Assembly: GCA_002471015.1 (NCBI GenBank)
Contig: DKPB01000039.1
Coordinates: 1-40,582, forward strand
Length of the DNA stretch: 40,582 nucleotides
Direction of reading: 5' to 3'
From: Stenotrophomonas sp. UBA7346
Lineage (GTDB): Bacteria; Pseudomonadota; Gammaproteobacteria; Xanthomonadales; Xanthomonadaceae
The notes under the pieces were generated by a model. The model was not told the origin of the DNA. It saw only the letters and a list, made by a program, of their open reading frames with translations, and searched no databases. The position numbers were made by a program, and so were the translations under genes. This document shows, one piece after another, positions 22,054 through 31,021 of this stretch (position 1 is the stretch's first letter; each line of letters starts with the position of its first letter).

Positions 22054-23511
22054 ATGCTGCGCATCCAGGCTGAAGCACTAACGTACGACGACGTTTCCCT
22101 CGTCCCCGCTCATTCCATCGTCCTGCCGAAGGACGTCGACCTCGGAACGCGGTTGACCCGCGACCTGCGGTTGAAGCTGCCGATCGTCTCGGCTGCCATG
22201 GACACCGTCACCGAAGCCCGTCTTGCCATCGCCATGGCGCAGATCGGCGGCATCGGCATTCTGCACAAGAATCTGACCGTCGAGCAGCAGGCCGCCGAAG
22301 TGGCCAAGGTCAAGAAGTTCGAGTCCGGCGTGATCCGCGACCCGATCACCGTTGGCCCGGAAACGACAATCCGCGACGTGCTGGCGCTGACCCGCGCGCA
22401 CAACATCTCCGGCGTGCCGGTAGTGGGCGGCGACGGCCAGCTGGCCGGCATCGTCACCCACCGCGACATGCGCTTTGAAACCGAACTGGACGATCCGGTC
22501 CGCCACATCATGACCAAGAAGGATCGCCTGGTCACGGTGAAGGAAGGCGCGGCCTCGGACGAAGTCCTGTCGCTGCTGCACAAGAACCGCATCGAAAAAG
22601 TCCTGGTGGTCAACGACGCGTTCGAGCTGCGTGGCCTGATCACGGTCAAGGACATCCAGAAGAAGACCGACAACCCCAACGCCGCCAAGGACGCCGCAAC
22701 GCGCCTGCTGGTCGGTGCTGCGGTTGGCGTCGGTGGCGACACCGATCGCCGCGTCGAGGCGCTGGTGGCTGCCGGCGTGGACGTGCTGGTGGTTGATACC
22801 GCCCACGGCCACTCGCAGGGCGTGCTGGACCGCGTGCGTTGGGTGAAGAGCAACTTCCCGAACGTGCAGGTCGTCGGCGGCAACATCTGCACCGGCGAAG
22901 CGGCCCTGGCCCTGCTGGATTGCGGCGCCGATGCGGTCAAGGTGGGTATCGGCCCGGGCTCGATCTGCACCACCCGCGTGGTCGCCGGTGTCGGCGTGCC
23001 GCAGATCACCGCGATCGACCTGGTTGCCGAAGCGCTGCAGGACCGCATCCCGCTGATCGCCGACGGTGGCATCCGTTACTCCGGTGATATCGGCAAGGCA
23101 CTGGCTGCCGGCGCATCGACGGTGATGATCGGAGGCCTGTTGGCCGGTACCGAGGAATCGCCGGGCGAAACCGAACTGTTCCAGGGCCGCTCCTACAAGA
23201 GCTACCGTGGCATGGGTTCGCTGGCCGCGATGGAAAAGGGTTCCAAGGACCGTTATTTCCAGGACGCCGCCACCGCCGACAAGCTGGTGCCGGAAGGCAT
23301 CGAAGGCCGTGTGCCGTACCGCGGCCCGGTCGGCGGCATCATCCACCAGCTCATCGGCGGCCTGCGCGCCACCATGGGTTACGTGGGGTGCGCCACCATC
23401 GAAGAAATGCGCACCAAGCCGAACTTCGTCAAGATCAGCGGTGCCGGCCAACGTGAGAGCCACGTCCACGACGTGCAGATCACCAAAGAGCCGCCGAACT
23501 ACCGCGCTTGA
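22054..23511 (+). CDS. guaB: Inosine-5'-monophosphate dehydrogenase
   Basis: The product is 485 aa. GuaB oxidises IMP to XMP with NAD, the committed step to GMP. The TIM barrel is split by a CBS pair (about residues 95-205, with RDPITVGPETTIRDVLAL and HIMTKKDRLVTV). The catalytic loop GIGPGSICTTRVV holds Cys305, exactly the expected number. The flap SYRGMGSLAAM and the potassium-site region are present. ATG 22054 gives the usual family start (MLRIQAEALTYDDVSLVPAHS); the frame is open for 34 codons upstream but across the promoter. guaA follows after 120 bases. Confidence 0.97.
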   Translation: MLRIQAEALTYDDVSLVPAHSIVLPKDVDLGTRLTRDLRLKLPIVSAAMDTVTEARLAIAMAQIGGIGILHKNLTVEQQAAEVAKVKKFESGVIRDPITVGPETTIRDVLALTRAHNISGVPVVGGDGQLAGIVTHRDMRFETELDDPVRHIMTKKDRLVTVKEGAASDEVLSLLHKNRIEKVLVVNDAFELRGLITVKDIQKKTDNPNAAKDAATRLLVGAAVGVGGDTDRRVEALVAAGVDVLVVDTAHGHSQGVLDRVRWVKSNFPNVQVVGGNICTGEAALALLDCGADAVKVGIGPGSICTTRVVAGVGVPQITAIDLVAEALQDRIPLIADGGIRYSGDIGKALAAGASTVMIGGLLAGTEESPGETELFQGRSYKSYRGMGSLAAMEKGSKDRYFQDAATADKLVPEGIEGRVPYRGPVGGIIHQLIGGLRATMGYVGCATIEEMRTKPNFVKISGAGQRESHVHDVQITKEPPNYRA

Positions 23512-23516
23512 AGCGG

Positions 23517-23630
23517 GAGTGAGTGAAGAGGAGTGAGGAGCGAGAACAAGCTCCGAGCTCCTCTTCTTCTATACAGCGCCGGCGCTGCCGCTTTTTCTCA
23601 CTTGTCACTCCTGTCTACTCACTTCTCGCT
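23517..23630. repeat. Inverted repeat in the guaB-guaA spacer
   Basis: GAGTGAGTGAAGAGGAGTGA-type sequence (23517-23536) faces a TCACTCCTGTCTACTCACTTC stretch (23606-23626). An inner hairpin pairs AAGAGGAG near 23526 with CTCCTCTT near 23568. The transcript would fold strongly between guaB and guaA. It looks like a dispersed intergenic element; no family name is assigned. Confidence 0.55.
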
Positions 23631-23631
23631 C

Positions 23632-25197
23632 ATGACCAACATCCATAACGACAAGATCCTCATCCTCGATTTCGGCGCACAGTACACGCAGCTGATCGCG
23701 CGTCGCATCCGCGAGTTCGGTGTGTACTGCGAAATCTGGGCATGGGACCACGATCCGGCGGAGATCGCCGCGTTCGGCGCCAAGGGCATCATCCTGTCCG
23801 GCGGGCCGGAAACCACCACGCTGCCCGGCGCACCGGCCGCGCCGCAGGAAGTGTTCGACAGCGGCTTGCCGCTGCTGGGCATCTGCTACGGCCTGCAGAC
23901 CATGGCCAAGCAGCTCGGCGGCGGCACCGAAGCTGCTGACCAGCGTGAGTTCGGCCATGCCGAGGTGAAGCTGCAGGGCAACGACGCGCTGCTCGGCGGC
24001 CTGTCCGACCACAACGGCGAGCCGCGCCTGGATGTGTGGATGAGCCACGGCGACCACGTCACCCACGTGCCGCCGGGCTTCACCATCACTGCCGTCACCG
24101 ACCGCATCCCGGTGGCCGCGATGGCCAACGAAGACAAGCGTTGGTACGGCGTGCAGTTCCACCCGGAAGTAACCCACACCAAGCAGGGCTCGGCCCTGCT
24201 CAAGCGCTTCGTCACCGATATCTGCGGCTGCGCAACGCTGTGGACTGCCGCCAACATCATCGACGACCAGATCGCCCGCGTGCGCGAGCAGGTTGGCAGC
24301 GATGAAGTGATCCTCGGCCTGTCCGGCGGCGTCGATTCCTCGGTGGTCGCAGCGCTGCTGCACAAGGCCATCGGAACGCAGCTGACCTGCGTGTTCGTCG
24401 ACACCGGCCTGCTGCGCTTCCAGGAAGGCGACCAGGTCATGCAGATGATGGCCGAGAACATGGGCGTGAAGGTCGTGCGCGTGAATGCGGCCGACCGTTA
24501 TTTCAAGGCCCTGGAAGGCGTCAGCGATCCGGAAGCCAAGCGCAAGATCATCGGCAACCTGTTCGTCGAGATCTTCGACGAAGAGTCGAACAAGCTCAGC
24601 AACGCCAAGTGGCTGGCACAGGGCACCATCTATCCGGACGTGATCGAGTCGGCCGGCAGCAAGACCGGCAAGGCGCACGTCATCAAGAGCCACCACAATG
24701 TGGGCGGCCTGCCGGAAGACATGAAGCTCAAGCTGGTCGAGCCGCTGCGCGAGCTGTTTAAGGACGAAGTGCGTCGCCTCGGCGTCGAACTCGGCCTGCC
24801 GCGCGCCATGGTCTACCGCCACCCGTTCCCGGGCCCGGGCCTGGGCGTGCGCATCCTCGGCGAAGTGAAGCGCGAGTACGCCGAGCTGCTGGGCAAGGCC
24901 GATGCGATCTTCATCGAGGAACTGCGTGCAGCTGATCTGTACGACAAGACCAGCCAGGCGTTTGCCGTGTTCCTGCCGGTCAAGTCGGTGGGCGTGGTGG
25001 GCGATGCACGTGCCTACGAGTGGGTGATCGCATTGCGTGCGGTCGAAACCATCGACTTCATGACCGCGCACTGGGCGCATCTGCCGTACGACTTCCTCGG
25101 CCGCGTGTCCAACCGCATCATCAACGAGCTGCGTGGCGTCTCGCGCGTGGTCTACGACATCTCCGGCAAGCCGCCGGCGACGATCGAGTGGGAATGA
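23632..25197 (+). CDS. guaA: GMP synthase (glutamine-hydrolysing)
   Basis: The product is 521 aa. GuaA aminates XMP to GMP, taking ammonia from glutamine. The N-terminal class I amidotransferase has its nucleophile Cys85 in GICYGLQTMA and the His/Glu pair in FHPEVTHT. The ATP-pyrophosphatase domain shows the P-loop LSGGVDSSVVAALL. The dimerisation end closes with DISGKPPATIEWE. ATG 23632 gives the family start (NDKILILDFGAQYTQLIAR). It is probably co-transcribed with guaB, though a repeat-filled spacer separates them. Confidence 0.97.
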   Translation: MTNIHNDKILILDFGAQYTQLIARRIREFGVYCEIWAWDHDPAEIAAFGAKGIILSGGPETTTLPGAPAAPQEVFDSGLPLLGICYGLQTMAKQLGGGTEAADQREFGHAEVKLQGNDALLGGLSDHNGEPRLDVWMSHGDHVTHVPPGFTITAVTDRIPVAAMANEDKRWYGVQFHPEVTHTKQGSALLKRFVTDICGCATLWTAANIIDDQIARVREQVGSDEVILGLSGGVDSSVVAALLHKAIGTQLTCVFVDTGLLRFQEGDQVMQMMAENMGVKVVRVNAADRYFKALEGVSDPEAKRKIIGNLFVEIFDEESNKLSNAKWLAQGTIYPDVIESAGSKTGKAHVIKSHHNVGGLPEDMKLKLVEPLRELFKDEVRRLGVELGLPRAMVYRHPFPGPGLGVRILGEVKREYAELLGKADAIFIEELRAADLYDKTSQAFAVFLPVKSVGVVGDARAYEWVIALRAVETIDFMTAHWAHLPYDFLGRVSNRIINELRGVSRVVYDISGKPPATIEWE

Positions 25198-25201
25198 GTT
25201 G

Positions 25202-25238
25202 AACAACAAGGGCGCCTAAAGGCGCCCTTGTTGTTTGC
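25202..25238 (+). terminator. Intrinsic terminator after guaA
   Basis: A perfect 15-bp stem (25202-25216 with 25221-25235), TAAA loop, ending in TTGTTT. It begins five bases after the guaA stop. The stem is symmetrical enough to act on minus-strand transcripts too, where the fimbrial operon ends nearby. Confidence 0.85.
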
Positions 25239-25295
25239 GCGGTTGTTGCAAACGCAGGTGCTGCCTGGCAGATAAGGCGCAATGGGCACGTTGGC

Positions 25296-26357
25296 TCAGC
25301 GAAACGTCACGTTGATCGTTGCCGCAGCGTTGAACCTGCCCAGTGCAGGTGTCTTGCTGAGCCACTTCAGAGAGGCCAGAAAGTCGTAGCGCATCAGGTC
25401 GCCATTGATCAGCCCCAGCTGCACGTTGGTGTTCATCGAGATATAGCTGGTGGGTGCGGTAGCGCGTGACAACAGGATGCCGAAGCCGCTGGTATAGGCA
25501 GGCAGAATGGTGGTGCCGTCAACAAGCGGATTCGCCGTGGTGAAACTGGCAACCAGCATGCGGCTGTCACATTCGTTGCCTGCGGTGGAGTGGCTGAGAT
25601 CCACCTGCACCTGGAACGGCACACTCTTCTGCACCAGGCCAACACGTGCCTCTGAAGAAGCCACGCGGCCAAAATCAATGGTGCTGCCGGCGTTGGCCAC
25701 CACTGTGATGATGGGGTTGCAGGCAATGAAACGAATGTTTCCAAGGCCGGAGATGGCAGCGCGGAAGTTGGAGTTGGGAATGGCGTTCAACCCGTTTACC
25801 CCATCGACCTGGAATAGATCGAAATCTCCAGCGTTGATGATCTGGCCGTTGGCCGGTGGCGGGCTGCCGGTCGCGCGGATGTAGGCGGAGAACGTCACGG
25901 TAACAATCAGCGAGGTGGCGCAGTTGCTCCCGCCGGCGTTGTTCCAATAGAGCTTGCAGTTCTCCTTGTTGGCGGGGGGCGAGGTGGCCGGGCCGATCCA
26001 TAAACGGGGCTGCCCGCCGCTGGCGCGATGGTCCACCGAATTGACAGTGACACCCAACTCAAGCGAGGGGTGCAACTGGGCCATGGCGCGTGTTGGATCC
26101 CAGTAGAGAAATGCATCCTCGCCACCAGGTTCCCCCTGCGCATCCACACAGCGGAACGTAACGGTGTACTGCTCCGAGCGCCACAGCAACCTGCCGCGGA
26201 TCGCGTCCCCCCAGGACACCTGGATCTGTCCCGGCAAGGTGATCACCTGTTTGATCGATTGCGTCGCGGCTTCCTTGCAGGAAAGCGCCCAAGCCGATGG
26301 GGTGGCGATGATCGACAGCAGCGCCAGCAACAGTGCATGCAGCGTGGCTATTTTCAT
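25296..26357 (-). CDS. Fimbrial tip adhesin-like protein of a chaperone-usher system
   Basis: The product is 353 aa and I do not recognise it by name. A signal peptide is clear (about residues 1-24, ending SAWA before LSCKEAA). The mature part is long enough for two domains: an N-terminal region (about 25-195) with several cysteines, and a C-terminal pilin-like domain (about 215-353) with STIDFGRV and an ending INVTFR. The penultimate aromatic there resembles the strand recognised by chaperones. Two-domain size, last position in a pilin-chaperone-usher operon and the ATGA overlap with the usher gene all fit a tip adhesin. Its receptor cannot be guessed. An open frame extends 13 codons further upstream, but inside the usher gene. 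Confidence 0.78.
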   Translation of the reverse strand: MKIATLHALLLALLSIIATPSAWALSCKEAATQSIKQVITLPGQIQVSWGDAIRGRLLWRSEQYTVTFRCVDAQGEPGGEDAFLYWDPTRAMAQLHPSLELGVTVNSVDHRASGGQPRLWIGPATSPPANKENCKLYWNNAGGSNCATSLIVTVTFSAYIRATGSPPPANGQIINAGDFDLFQVDGVNGLNAIPNSNFRAAISGLGNIRFIACNPIITVVANAGSTIDFGRVASSEARVGLVQKSVPFQVQVDLSHSTAGNECDSRMLVASFTTANPLVDGTTILPAYTSGFGILLSRATAPTSYISMNTNVQLGLINGDLMRYDFLASLKWLSKTPALGRFNAAATINVTFR

Positions 26358-28972
26358 GATTGCTCGCTTTGCTGGTTTCCGGTAATCGGCAGGCATTGCA
26401 GGTGGATATGTTGGTAGCCGGGTTGTGCAGGCGATGGGTGTTCCACAGAAGGCAGTGCGAGCGACAACGCACAGCTCTCCTCTGGACGTTCTCCCCAGCG
26501 TGCAATCAGGTGTTCGCCGTGCTGCACGCCCGTGACAAACAGGTCACCTGAGGGGCCGGCGATGCCCCGGCTCTGGCCGCTGGAATCAAACACACTTGCA
26601 CCCAGGGGTATTGGCGTGCCGTCCTGTCGCAGGGCGTGGATCATCAGGCTCAAGCCCCTGCGCGTCCTGAACTGCACACGGGTGAGCGCCCCGGCCGTTG
26701 GAATGACGTTGGCCACCGTCTTGCTGACATCGATGCCTGCATCCAGATCATCGGTACGCAGGGCGAGCGTGTTGCGTGTATAGGCAGTGAGGCCCGTGCT
26801 GATCGCATAGCCATGCTTGTTCAAGCGTGTACCAGGGTTGTTCTGCAGGCCGATACCTGCGCCATCCTCTGCCTGCACCAGAACATTGGTGCGTTGCAGT
26901 GACTGCGCCAAGGTCAGCCCGCCAGCATGCAGGACAACACCACCGCTGCCTTCCCAGTTGAGTTGGCGATAGCCTTCGGCGTGGGTCAGTGTGGCGCTGG
27001 CAATCCCGTAACGTCCGCCATATTGGGCGTTGGCAGAAAGACTGTTGCCGCTGTCGTCATGCCCCAAGGCTGCGCCATAGCTCAGGCGTGCATCGGCAAG
27101 CGCAACGCCGTTGATGCCAAGGTGGTGCGTGTTGCCGCCACGCGTTGAATGTGAATGCGACGTACCAAGGGCGTAGCGACTTTGGCCGATTCCATCCAGG
27201 GGCAAGTTCAGGGTAAGTCCAAGCAGTCTGTCGTCACCATACGTCGCGGTTCTGCTGTCGCGCAGGAACAGGCCGATGTTCATTGGCCCCAAGCGCCCGT
27301 TCAAGCCGAGGTGCAGGTTGCGTACACTGCCGTTGATTCCCCAATACCGTTGCTGGGTGTAGCTGGCATTTACCGAGAGTGTGTTGCCCATGCGTTGATG
27401 CAGGGAAGCTTCCAGTCGGCTGCGCTTGTTGTGATAGCGCTCCGGCGAGAACGGTGGTTGTGAGGTCTCCATCGGACTGGAAGGATTGCCGGTTGCAGGC
27501 CACGCATGCGTATCGGCAAGCGAAATGTAACTGTCTTTCCGCCACTGCGCGCGTTCAAGCGCAGCATCGTTGAAGTCGTAGTATCCGGCGGTGGAGTAGC
27601 GGTGGCCCAGCAGCCGCAGCTCGGTGCCCTGGTTGTTGAGGGACTTGGAATAAAGGAACCGGTAACTCTGGCCGCTGCGGAGCAGGCCTGTAGAAGTGCG
27701 GGTGCGGGCATGTGTGACATCAACCGATGCCGAACCGAATGAACCCAGGCCCTGGGCCAGGCCGAAGGCTACCGCCTTGTAATTTTTCCCGATCAGCAGG
27801 CCTGCCTGCGGAGTGGTATTGGACGCCAGGCCCCAGCTGGCAGTGGCTTGGGCAAAGCCGGGGTGGTGGTTTCCATACGCAGCCCTCATGCTGCCGAGAT
27901 TGAGCTCGTACTGGAACAGGCCGGGCCGGAGCATCGATTGCACGGCGGAGAAAGGCTGGTTGTAGTGCTGCCGGCTGCCGTCCGATTCGATCACCGTCAC
28001 CTCCAGTTGGCCGCTCATGCGGTTGGGCACGATGTCGTCGATCTCGAACGGTCCAGCGGCAACGCTCGACGATTGGATCAGGTTTCCGTCCTGGCGGATC
28101 TCGATGCGCGCATTGCTGGCGGCGATGCCCCGGATGATCGGCGCGTAGCTGCGTTGGCTGTAGGGGAGCATCTGCTCGTCCGTGCGCAGTTGTGCGCCAC
28201 GAAAGCGCACACTGTCGAACAGGCCTTGGGAGGTATACGTATCCCCTGCTATCAGTCGGCTGTTCGATGAATTGAAGTCAGTCTCAGCGCGGAATCCCCG
28301 CGATCGCCAATGGGAAGCCAGGCCACTGGCGTCGGTGATGGAGAGCACGTGGCGCAGGCGCCAACTGCCCAGGTTCAAGCCGCTGTTGATCGAAGCGAAG
28401 AAGTAGTCGCTGCCAGCACGCCCGCTTCGGTTGGTATGGGAGCCGCTGATACGGTAGTCGAGCAACAGCGCATTGATGCCCTGATCGCGCAGGGCAGGGG
28501 GAATGTAGCCCTTGGGCTGCCGCTGCAGGTAGAGCTGTGGAACGGTGATATCCAGGCGTTGCTGGTTGCCGTTGTAGCTGACATGCGCACCGGGCAGCTC
28601 GCTGGCGAGGTCAACGCAGCCGATCTGCGTCGCAGTTGCCGTCGGCAGGCGTATCCCCAGGGTCTGCAACGAAGCCCGCTGTAGACAGGGCAGAGTGGTT
28701 TGATCCACTGCGTCGACGAAGCTTATGTCCTCGCGCGCGGTTTCAACGCCGTTGAGGTAAACGGTGAAGGGATAGACACCTGGCAGTACGTTGCCTGCCG
28801 TACGCAGTACAGCGATGTCCTGATTGCGTGCCTGGCCCCGCAGAAAATCGAGGTTGAATTGCGGCTCAGCCGCCAGCTTTCCTGCGCATAAGATGCCAAT
28901 CGCCATCGCCAAAGGCCGGGTATGAGGGACAGCACGCCCCCTCCGCGCCGTGTCGCGGATAGTGCTCAACAT
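26354..28972 (-). CDS. Fimbrial outer-membrane usher (FimD/PapC family)
   Basis: The product is 872 aa, typical for ushers. The protein is a 24-strand outer-membrane pore that takes chaperone-subunit complexes and polymerises the pilus. After a signal peptide (cleavage probably after KLAAE) come FNLDFLRG of the N-terminal domain, then GVYPFTVYLNGV. The barrel is rich in aromatic and glycine strands. The plug region includes ASNARIEIRQDGNLI and GPFEIDDIVP; the late GLSLMIHALRQDGTPIPLGA and GDLFVTGV are typical of the C-terminal domains. AGGTGA lies about eight bases before ATG 28972. It overlaps the adhesin gene by four bases and follows the chaperone gene after 28 bases. Confidence 0.95.
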   Translation of the reverse strand: MLSTIRDTARRGRAVPHTRPLAMAIGILCAGKLAAEPQFNLDFLRGQARNQDIAVLRTAGNVLPGVYPFTVYLNGVETAREDISFVDAVDQTTLPCLQRASLQTLGIRLPTATATQIGCVDLASELPGAHVSYNGNQQRLDITVPQLYLQRQPKGYIPPALRDQGINALLLDYRISGSHTNRSGRAGSDYFFASINSGLNLGSWRLRHVLSITDASGLASHWRSRGFRAETDFNSSNSRLIAGDTYTSQGLFDSVRFRGAQLRTDEQMLPYSQRSYAPIIRGIAASNARIEIRQDGNLIQSSSVAAGPFEIDDIVPNRMSGQLEVTVIESDGSRQHYNQPFSAVQSMLRPGLFQYELNLGSMRAAYGNHHPGFAQATASWGLASNTTPQAGLLIGKNYKAVAFGLAQGLGSFGSASVDVTHARTRTSTGLLRSGQSYRFLYSKSLNNQGTELRLLGHRYSTAGYYDFNDAALERAQWRKDSYISLADTHAWPATGNPSSPMETSQPPFSPERYHNKRSRLEASLHQRMGNTLSVNASYTQQRYWGINGSVRNLHLGLNGRLGPMNIGLFLRDSRTATYGDDRLLGLTLNLPLDGIGQSRYALGTSHSHSTRGGNTHHLGINGVALADARLSYGAALGHDDSGNSLSANAQYGGRYGIASATLTHAEGYRQLNWEGSGGVVLHAGGLTLAQSLQRTNVLVQAEDGAGIGLQNNPGTRLNKHGYAISTGLTAYTRNTLALRTDDLDAGIDVSKTVANVIPTAGALTRVQFRTRRGLSLMIHALRQDGTPIPLGASVFDSSGQSRGIAGPSGDLFVTGVQHGEHLIARWGERPEESCALSLALPSVEHPSPAQPGYQHIHLQCLPITGNQQSEQS

Positions 28973-29000
28973 GATGATTTCACCTGCGTTGTGAAGCGGA

Positions 29001-29726
29001 TCAGCGCTCGATGGCTGCTTCGTCCACCTCGGTTACTCCGCCGTGGTCATTGATGTAGGCAAAACGCAGTGTGTCGCCCGGGGGATGGCCCAATTGCGAC
29101 AGCGGCAACGCGAAAGACTGCCCGGGCGCGATCATGTCCAGGTCGATTCGTTTGCGTGGACCGGCGCTTGCCTGGCCTTGAACGTGGACAAAGGTGATAT
29201 GCAGCGGTCCTGGATTGGAGACGACCAACGTGTCATTGCGCAGCTGCCAGCGCAGGCTGCGAATGTTTGCATCAAGTGTGGTGCGTAGACCTTTGGGACG
29301 GTAAAAGAGCTTCACCCGGGTGCGTATGGCAACCTGGAGTACGTTGCTGTCCTGTGTGCGCGGCGGGATCTCCTGCACGTTGATCCAGAACAGCGACTCC
29401 CTGTCGGCTGGTAGGCCGGTGCCGGAATGGATAACACGCAGTACTGCTTCCTCGCCAGCTGCAAGACGCATCAGCGGGGGCGTGATGGTGATGGGCAGGT
29501 TGGCGGGCATGGAGGAGGCGTCGCCGCGGTCAAGCCAGGCCTGCGCCATGTACGGCAATGTGCCTTTGTTTGACAGTGCCAGCGACGCAGAAGCAGCGCT
29601 CCCGTCATAGATGACGCGGGTGGCCTGCACATGCAATGCCGCCTGCGCTGGCGCGGATAGGAGCAGGCCGAGCCCAAGCACTGTTGTCGCAAGCCATCGC
29701 AGATGGGTGGGGGAATGGTCGTCCAT
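29001..29726 (-). CDS. Periplasmic fimbrial chaperone (PapD/FimC family)
   Basis: The product is 241 aa from ATG 29726. The frame is open to 29789, but only with a GTG inside a hairpin. Pilus chaperones fold subunits in the periplasm by lending a beta strand. A signal peptide ends at APAQA near residue 29. The first Ig-like domain starts LHVQATRVIYDGS, whose Arg is the conserved subunit-anchoring residue. ESLFWINVQEIPP and RVKLFYRPKGL follow, the latter with the second conserved basic residue. The ribosome-binding site is weak. The position between pilin and usher is standard. Confidence 0.93.
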   Translation of the reverse strand: MDDHSPTHLRWLATTVLGLGLLLSAPAQAALHVQATRVIYDGSAASASLALSNKGTLPYMAQAWLDRGDASSMPANLPITITPPLMRLAAGEEAVLRVIHSGTGLPADRESLFWINVQEIPPRTQDSNVLQVAIRTRVKLFYRPKGLRTTLDANIRSLRWQLRNDTLVVSNPGPLHITFVHVQGQASAGPRKRIDLDMIAPGQSFALPLSQLGHPPGDTLRFAYINDHGGVTEVDEAAIER

Positions 29727-29760
29727 GGCAATCAGGAAGTGGGGCGTTTCTGTTGGAAGC

Positions 29761-29785
29761 AGTGGGGCTGCGTAACGGCCCCACT
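29761..29785 (-). other. Stem-loop between pilin and chaperone genes
   Basis: AGTGGGGC (29761-29768) pairs perfectly with GCCCCACT (29778-29785) around a nine-base loop, eight bases after the pilin stop on the minus strand. There is no T run. Such hairpins after the major pilin gene are often partial terminators or mRNA stabilisers that give more pilin than usher. Confidence 0.65.
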
Positions 29786-29792
29786 GCACGGA

Positions 29793-30323
29793 TCAGCGGT
29801 ACTCGATGGAGAACTCGGAGCTGGCGTTGGCCTCACCGGCAGTGACCGACTGCAGGAAAGACTTGTAGCGCGCCTTGAGGTGTACGGTTGCAAGACCATC
29901 GGCACCGACGGAAACCAGGGCGGAGTCGGTGATCTCCTGGTTGATGGGAAAAATCTTGTCGTTGTTGTCGAGGATCTCGATGCCAACACCGGTGGCGGTG
30001 CTTACCGCGAGCAGATCAGGATGGCCGGTTGGGGTGATGCCATCAAAGCGGATCGTGTAGGTGCCCGGCTCGCAGTTCTCCAGGCCGATATTGAAGGCCT
30101 TGGATGCGGAGGTGTCGCCCACGTTCTTGAACAGCGTGGTGGGGTAACGTCCGATCACTACCGTCTGGTCGCGGCTGGCGGTGGTGACGTCGCAGGTGGA
30201 CTGGACGATTTCACCAGTGAAGTTGATCGTGCCGGTTGCCGCGTCGGCAGAACGAGGGGCCAGGGCAGGAGCTGCCACAAGCAAGGTCAGCAAAGGCAGA
30301 ACAGGGCTGATGCGGGTATTCAT
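29793..30323 (-). CDS. Major fimbrial subunit (type 1-like pilin)
   Basis: The product is 176 aa from ATG 30323, with AAGGA about eight bases upstream. A signal peptide ends at SADAA near residue 29. The mature pilin starts TGTINFTGEIVQSTCDV, with the first disulfide Cys, and the second Cys lies in GLENCEPGTY. The C-terminus EFSIEYR has the penultimate Tyr and alternating hydrophobic pattern recognised by chaperones. As the first gene of the operon and the simplest pilin it should form the fibre rod. The layout pilin-chaperone-usher-adhesin is like the S. maltophilia smf-1 operon, but I cannot say whether it is that one. Confidence 0.92.
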   Translation of the reverse strand: MNTRISPVLPLLTLLVAAPALAPRSADAATGTINFTGEIVQSTCDVTTASRDQTVVIGRYPTTLFKNVGDTSASKAFNIGLENCEPGTYTIRFDGITPTGHPDLLAVSTATGVGIEILDNNDKIFPINQEITDSALVSVGADGLATVHLKARYKSFLQSVTAGEANASSEFSIEYR

Positions 30324-31021
30324 GGATACATCCTTGGTTTTTGGGTGAGAGATATCGGACAGTTGCATTGCGCCAAGCAACGGCGGGGAGGCAGACCGCT
30401 GGCGTGACGTTATCCAGGCCGCTGCCAAGCGCGCCGGTTGTAAGGCAAGGCACACGGCATGGCCTCCTTGTGATCCGGTTGGATCATTGGAAAGTTGCGT
30501 TCATGCCGGGGAAGGACTTTCGAGTCTGGCCGATGGGGTGTTTGACGGGCCGCAGCGTGCTCGGACTGCGGTGAGCTTGTAGCGACAACCTGATTCCCTG
30601 GTTGCGTTGCGTTCCTCCTTGGCGATGACTTTATGCGCGCGCTTCACGCATTGATGTAGGACGACTCTTAAAGCGCCGGAAGCACGCTCTGCATCAGCGC
30701 AAAAGGACTGGAAAGATGGTTGTGAAAGAGGGCCGCCTGTGCGGCGGGTTGTCTGCGGGTGACGGGGAAAGGCATGCAGCCGCGAACGTGGTTGCTGTGC
30801 CGTCACAGCAATAGCGTGCGGGGGAATGATCTGAATGGGTGCCTTGAAGGTGAGGCGCGAGGCTGTGCCCAGGTGATCGCACCCTCTTACGACCAGCCCC
30901 CGGCCAGCGGTAGCCAAGCGGCGACCGCCGGTAGCGGTTTTTCACTTCCGCGCCGCGACGGCTGGGGCATCATGGCCGTGCCAGCCGGATTGGCGACCGT
31001 GCAGTAATCGGGGGTGGTCGG
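30324..31021. other. Long intergenic region between the fimbrial operon and the GGDEF-EAL gene
   Basis: About 700 bases without a convincing gene. The longest open frame (138 codons, minus strand, 30501-30917) has no recognisable domain, is rich in Arg/Pro/Ser and looks like chance coding in high-GC DNA. The part next to the pilin should hold the fimbrial promoter; a tentative minus-strand TTGCTT and GATATC pair lies about 20-50 bases before the pilin start. A weak terminator-like hairpin (30924-30942, 5-bp stem then five T) precedes the GGDEF-EAL gene. Confidence 0.6.

Noticed and set aside
25202..25238. Attachment site or recombination site at the strong inverted repeat after guaA
   Set aside because: guaA is a known integration hot spot, but no integrase or flanking direct repeat was seen and the structure is a normal terminator.
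30501..30917. A 138-codon minus-strand frame in the gap beside the fimbrial operon
   Set aside because: No domain, no good ribosome-binding site, composition like other chance frames here; kept only as an open question.
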